Assembly: GCA_030037185.1 (NCBI GenBank) | Contig: JASHRR010000750.1 | Span: forward strand, 1 to 7,868 | Length of the DNA: 7,868 nucleotides | Reading direction: 5' to 3' | DNA from: Xanthobacteraceae bacterium | Lineage (GTDB): Bacteria; Pseudomonadota; Alphaproteobacteria; Rhizobiales; Xanthobacteraceae | In this document: piece after piece, positions 6,111 through 7,868 of the stretch | Numbering within the stretch: the first letter of the stretch is position 1 | Layout: each line of letters begins with the position of its first letter | The notes under the pieces: model-generated | Databases searched by the model: none | The model's input: the letters and a program-made list of their open reading frames with translations, nothing else | Told to the model about the DNA's origin: nothing | Position numbers and translations under genes: made by a program

Positions 6111-6224
6111 GGCTGTGACTCTCTCTTGCCAGGGGTTGGTAAGGATAGATTTTAGTAGTCGCTCCAACGGGGCTGGAAGTTCAAAGCCAAAGCGGGGATT
6201 CGCCGTCCGACAGGATTTGAGCCG

Positions 6225-6626
6225 CTAAGAAATGAAGTGTCGCATCCGGCAAACCAAGGGCGATGGAAGTTCGTATCTGCGGTTCCATCGCTTACCTCGA
6301 ATCAGGTCGCGCTCATTGGCCAAGCGCGCTGGGGCCGGCAGCAGCCAATTGTGTGCGGCGGCTTCAAGCGCATGCCCCGAGTAATAAAGCAAACTGACGT
6401 CGGCGTTCGCCGAACGGTCTCCATATCGGCGGACAGCCGCCTTAAGAACAGATCTATTTGGGTCCAGAAGCGTTTCGACGTCAAAGCCTAAGCCGCTTCA
6501 ACGCCGCGGTCATGTCATTCGCGTCGTTGAGGGTGTTGGCTAAGCGCACCGCATTTTCATAATTCGAGACCCGAGGGCGCGGGCGACCCTTCCATCGGCG
6601 AGCGCCTCGGCAAGGGTTAAAAGCAT
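6225..6626 (-). pseudogene. Caspase-like (peptidase C14) remnant with compensating frameshifts and no cysteine half
   Basis: On the minus strand an ATG at 6626, preceded by GAGGGG, opens MLLTLAEALADGRVA, a short leader ending as many secreted bacterial caspase-like proteins do before 'LVIGNxxY'. The next motif, NYENAVRLANTLNDANDMTA, is in another frame from 6564. The original frame then resumes with GFDVETLLDPNR, DVSLLYYSGHALE and NWLLPAPARLANERDL (ending at 6303). These are the p20 elements of the caspase fold, and the histidine of YYSGH (codon 6374-6372) is the catalytic one. Between AALKRL and GFDVET there is one extra base (near 6489), and one base is missing before NYEN, so the indels cancel but leave stops. 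After ERDL the sequence departs and ends at TAG 6227-6225. The DACR-type cysteine segment is absent, so the gene is dead. Confidence 0.8.
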
Positions 6627-7121
6627 CGCCCCTCAAACTTCGGCTCGCTGGGACGGTTCGCGCGAAATCGACGTCTCTATCGCAAGCCGAGGGCTTCTCC
6701 AGTCCACAACCTGACTTTGCAGGTCCGACTTGCGATTCATTATACAATATTAATTGTGCAATTTATCGATCGCGCGTGGGCTGGCATTAAGCCACCAGCC
6801 GTGCCGCCTCGAGATGTTGGGGCAGCCCGCTTTACGGTTGAGCCGTTTCGTTCCCTTTTGTTAGAGTTGCTAGTCTATTTCGATCGGGTTCTTCTTTCGA
6901 GCGGGCAGAGACCGATTGCGGCGTGTTGTGTGGCGGGCCAGACCTCGCCGTCCGGGTGGCCGCGATTTCCGTCATCGCCGTCCGTCTGCCGAGACAGACT
7001 TTGGCTGAAGTTGAGCGATGGGCCGGGGATAACGACTCCACGCGCCTTCGGTGGCGAACAGCCCGGGCGGGGGAGCCGGCTCAATAAAAGGCTGGGCTTA
7101 AGCGTTCGAGAGCCGGGGAGC
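6627..7121. other. Stretch of about 500 bases without a supported gene
   Basis: Frames on both strands here are short, GC-rich and unlike known proteins. The one clear structure is an AT-rich patch at about 6736-6770 containing the dyad ACAAT-ATTA-ATTGT (6744-6757). On the minus strand it includes TATAAT (6744-6739), which could be the -10 of a former promoter for the caspase remnant about 110 bases further on. No good -35 is found at the right distance. Confidence 0.35.
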
Positions 7122-7320
7122 CTACAGCTTTTCAGGCCGATTCGACCGGGCGAAAAGCGCCTCCACGGCCTTTAGCCGGGCCTCGGGCGTCCTCATCGCC
7201 CTCTTCGGCCCTGACCTGGAGCGCCATCAGCGCCCAGACCCGCTGTTCATCGGTCACGTCCGCCGGCACTTGGTGCAGCTCGGCCCTCAGTTCGTCAATC
7301 ACGTCCGTGAGAATGCCCAT
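7122..7320 (-). pseudogene. Small coupled partner of the DUF5681-type gene, probably frameshifted near its end
   Basis: The ATG at 7320 shares one base with the upstream stop (TGATG), and GGAG lies 10 bases before it, indicating translational coupling. It reads MGILTDVIDELRAELHQVPA, then DVTDEQRVWALMALQVRAEE, a small helical acidic protein. In the same frame it ends at 7132 after 62 residues with an arginine/glycine-rich tail. One base aside, near 7180-7188, another frame reads ARLKAVEALFARSNRPEKL and stops at TAG 7124-7122, a much more protein-like end. I infer a one-base insertion in a C-run. The product has no known function; pairing with DUF5681-type genes near phage genes is recalled from related genomes. 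Confidence 0.55.
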
Positions 7321-7722
7321 CAGGGTAGAGCTCCGTCGTCGACAGGTGCAGCGATCACCTCAATCACGCGGTGCGCGTCGAACTCTTCGAGCTGATCGAG
7401 CCGCTTCTTCGGCGCGGCAAGCTTCTCCATCGCCGACGGCAAGCCCATCACGATTTCCGCGAGGTGCTTCTTCAGGTCCTGCCTGATCACGGCAACATCG
7501 ATCGCCTGCATTGGGCGACCATAGGCGCGGTCAAGCAGCATGCCGGCGGCGGTCAGCCTCTCGCTCGATCGTTCGGCCGTCCTCATTTCTTTGATCAACC
7601 ATTCGATGGCCTCCGCTCCGGAGCACGCGCCTTGAGCATCATTTGCCGCGCCGTGGTGGGCGTATTGCTCGCTTCTCGGAGCCTCGCGGATTTCCGCTCG
7701 CACCTTTCTGAAAGCGCGGCAT
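7320..7722 (-). pseudogene. DUF5681-type phage-associated protein gene, broken by two frameshifts
   Basis: An ATG at 7722 with AGGAGG six bases upstream starts MPRFQKGASGNPRGSEKRAI, the classic DUF5681 opening (FxKGxSGNPxG). That frame stops at 7641-7639. A second frame carries RQMMLKARAPE (about 7649-7617). The third runs EAIEWLIKEMRTAERSSERL, then TAAGMLLDRAYGRPMQAI to TGA 7322-7320, which is the usual DUF5681 'LLDRxYGxPxQ' core with a charged helical tail. The second switch coincides with a tandem duplication of CTCCG at 7611-7620 (5 extra bases); the first is a small indel near 7650-7660. Rejoined, the protein would be about 130 residues. Such proteins are found beside phage terminase genes and in integrated elements, and their exact role is unclear. 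Confidence 0.75.
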
Positions 7723-7723
7723 G

Positions 7724-7775
7724 CACAGCCTCCTGTTCGCGTCCCTGTGTCTATCCGAACAACAGGGAGGCTGTG
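7724..7775 (-). promoter_or_regulatory. Long imperfect hairpin enclosing the ribosome binding site of the DUF5681-type gene
   Basis: CACAGCCTCC (7724-7733) pairs perfectly with GGAGGCTGTG (7766-7775). The stem can extend by TGTT/AACA across a one-base bulge, or by TGTTCG/CGAACA across a four-base bulge. In the minus-strand transcript the AGGAGG ribosome binding site (7734-7729) is in the 3' arm, and the start codon follows the stem by one base. Folding would hide the site. It may be a translational switch or simply an inverted repeat left by a mobile element. Confidence 0.55.
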
Positions 7776-7781
7776 ACGTGA

Positions 7782-7805
7782 AATCTTGGTCGCAATCTTG
7801 GTGCC
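7782..7805 (+). repeat. Two 12-base tandem units AATCTTGGT(CGC/GCC)
   Basis: AATCTTGGTCGC (7782-7793) is followed directly by AATCTTGGTGCC (7794-7805) and then by a further AAT. The first nine bases are identical. No coding frame explains it. It could be a binding-site array or slippage product near the edge of an integrated element. Confidence 0.5.
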
Positions 7806-7868
7806 AATCAGACAGAATTAGCCCGGATTAGACAGTGCGACGGCATCAGCGGGAGTGTAGGAAGTGCC

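Noticed and set aside
6717..7175. Plus-strand frame of 152 codons
   Set aside because: It has no ribosome binding site, no domain, biased composition, and runs into the DUF5681 partner on the other strand.
1..7868. tRNA, rRNA, CRISPR array or complete insertion sequence
   Set aside because: No cloverleaf-like segment, regular repeat-spacer pattern or transposase motif was found on either strand by eye.

Overview
The window is GC-rich, with the codon usage and protein families of an alphaproteobacterium. Several products and remnants look like those of Bradyrhizobium and its relatives: a B3-like MBL hydrolase, AHSA1-type SRPBCC proteins paired with ArsR, DUF5681-type proteins and a secreted 'PDFSGFW' family. 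The species assignment is inference from protein resemblance only. No tRNA, rRNA, CRISPR array or intact transposase was found.

Left part (1-1950). A plus-strand metallo-beta-lactamase-fold hydrolase runs in from outside. It is followed by a frameshifted, truncated remnant of a secreted protein on the plus strand (about 470-777). A stretch with only a faint coding signal follows. Next comes a minus-strand AHSA1/SRPBCC gene (1106-1618) whose start overlaps the surviving 3' end of a lost upstream gene.

Centre-left (1936-3460). A compact minus-strand operon encodes an ArsR-type repressor, a second AHSA1/SRPBCC protein and a glutathione S-transferase-like protein. Both junctions are 4-base start/stop overlaps (GTGA and ATGA). 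A palindromic array of TTAGC/GCTAA half-sites lies between a plausible promoter and the arsR start, overlaps the ribosome binding site, and suggests autoregulation. ArsR plus SRPBCC is a recurrent bacterial pairing for small stress or xenobiotic responses.

Centre-right (3689-6110), all on the minus strand. In transcription order: a 74-residue unknown protein; a 300-residue protein whose C-terminal half is a glycine/alanine-rich membrane hairpin like those of YafU and type VI effector-associated proteins; 11 bases later, a 145-residue protein with three predicted membrane helices; and a 193-residue unknown protein with a short CxxC/HxxxxH motif. The middle pair has the layout of a membrane-active toxin and its membrane-bound immunity protein. 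It is the best candidate here for an undescribed system, although no secretion genes are in view.

Right part (6225-7868). This part is decayed. A caspase-like (peptidase C14) remnant carries two compensating frameshifts, keeps the catalytic histidine motif and lacks the cysteine half. A DUF5681-type phage-associated gene is broken twice, once by a 5-base tandem duplication, and its small coupled partner also carries a frameshift. A long imperfect hairpin occludes the ribosome binding site of the DUF5681 remnant. The density of remnants suggests an accessory or island region where genes arrive and erode.
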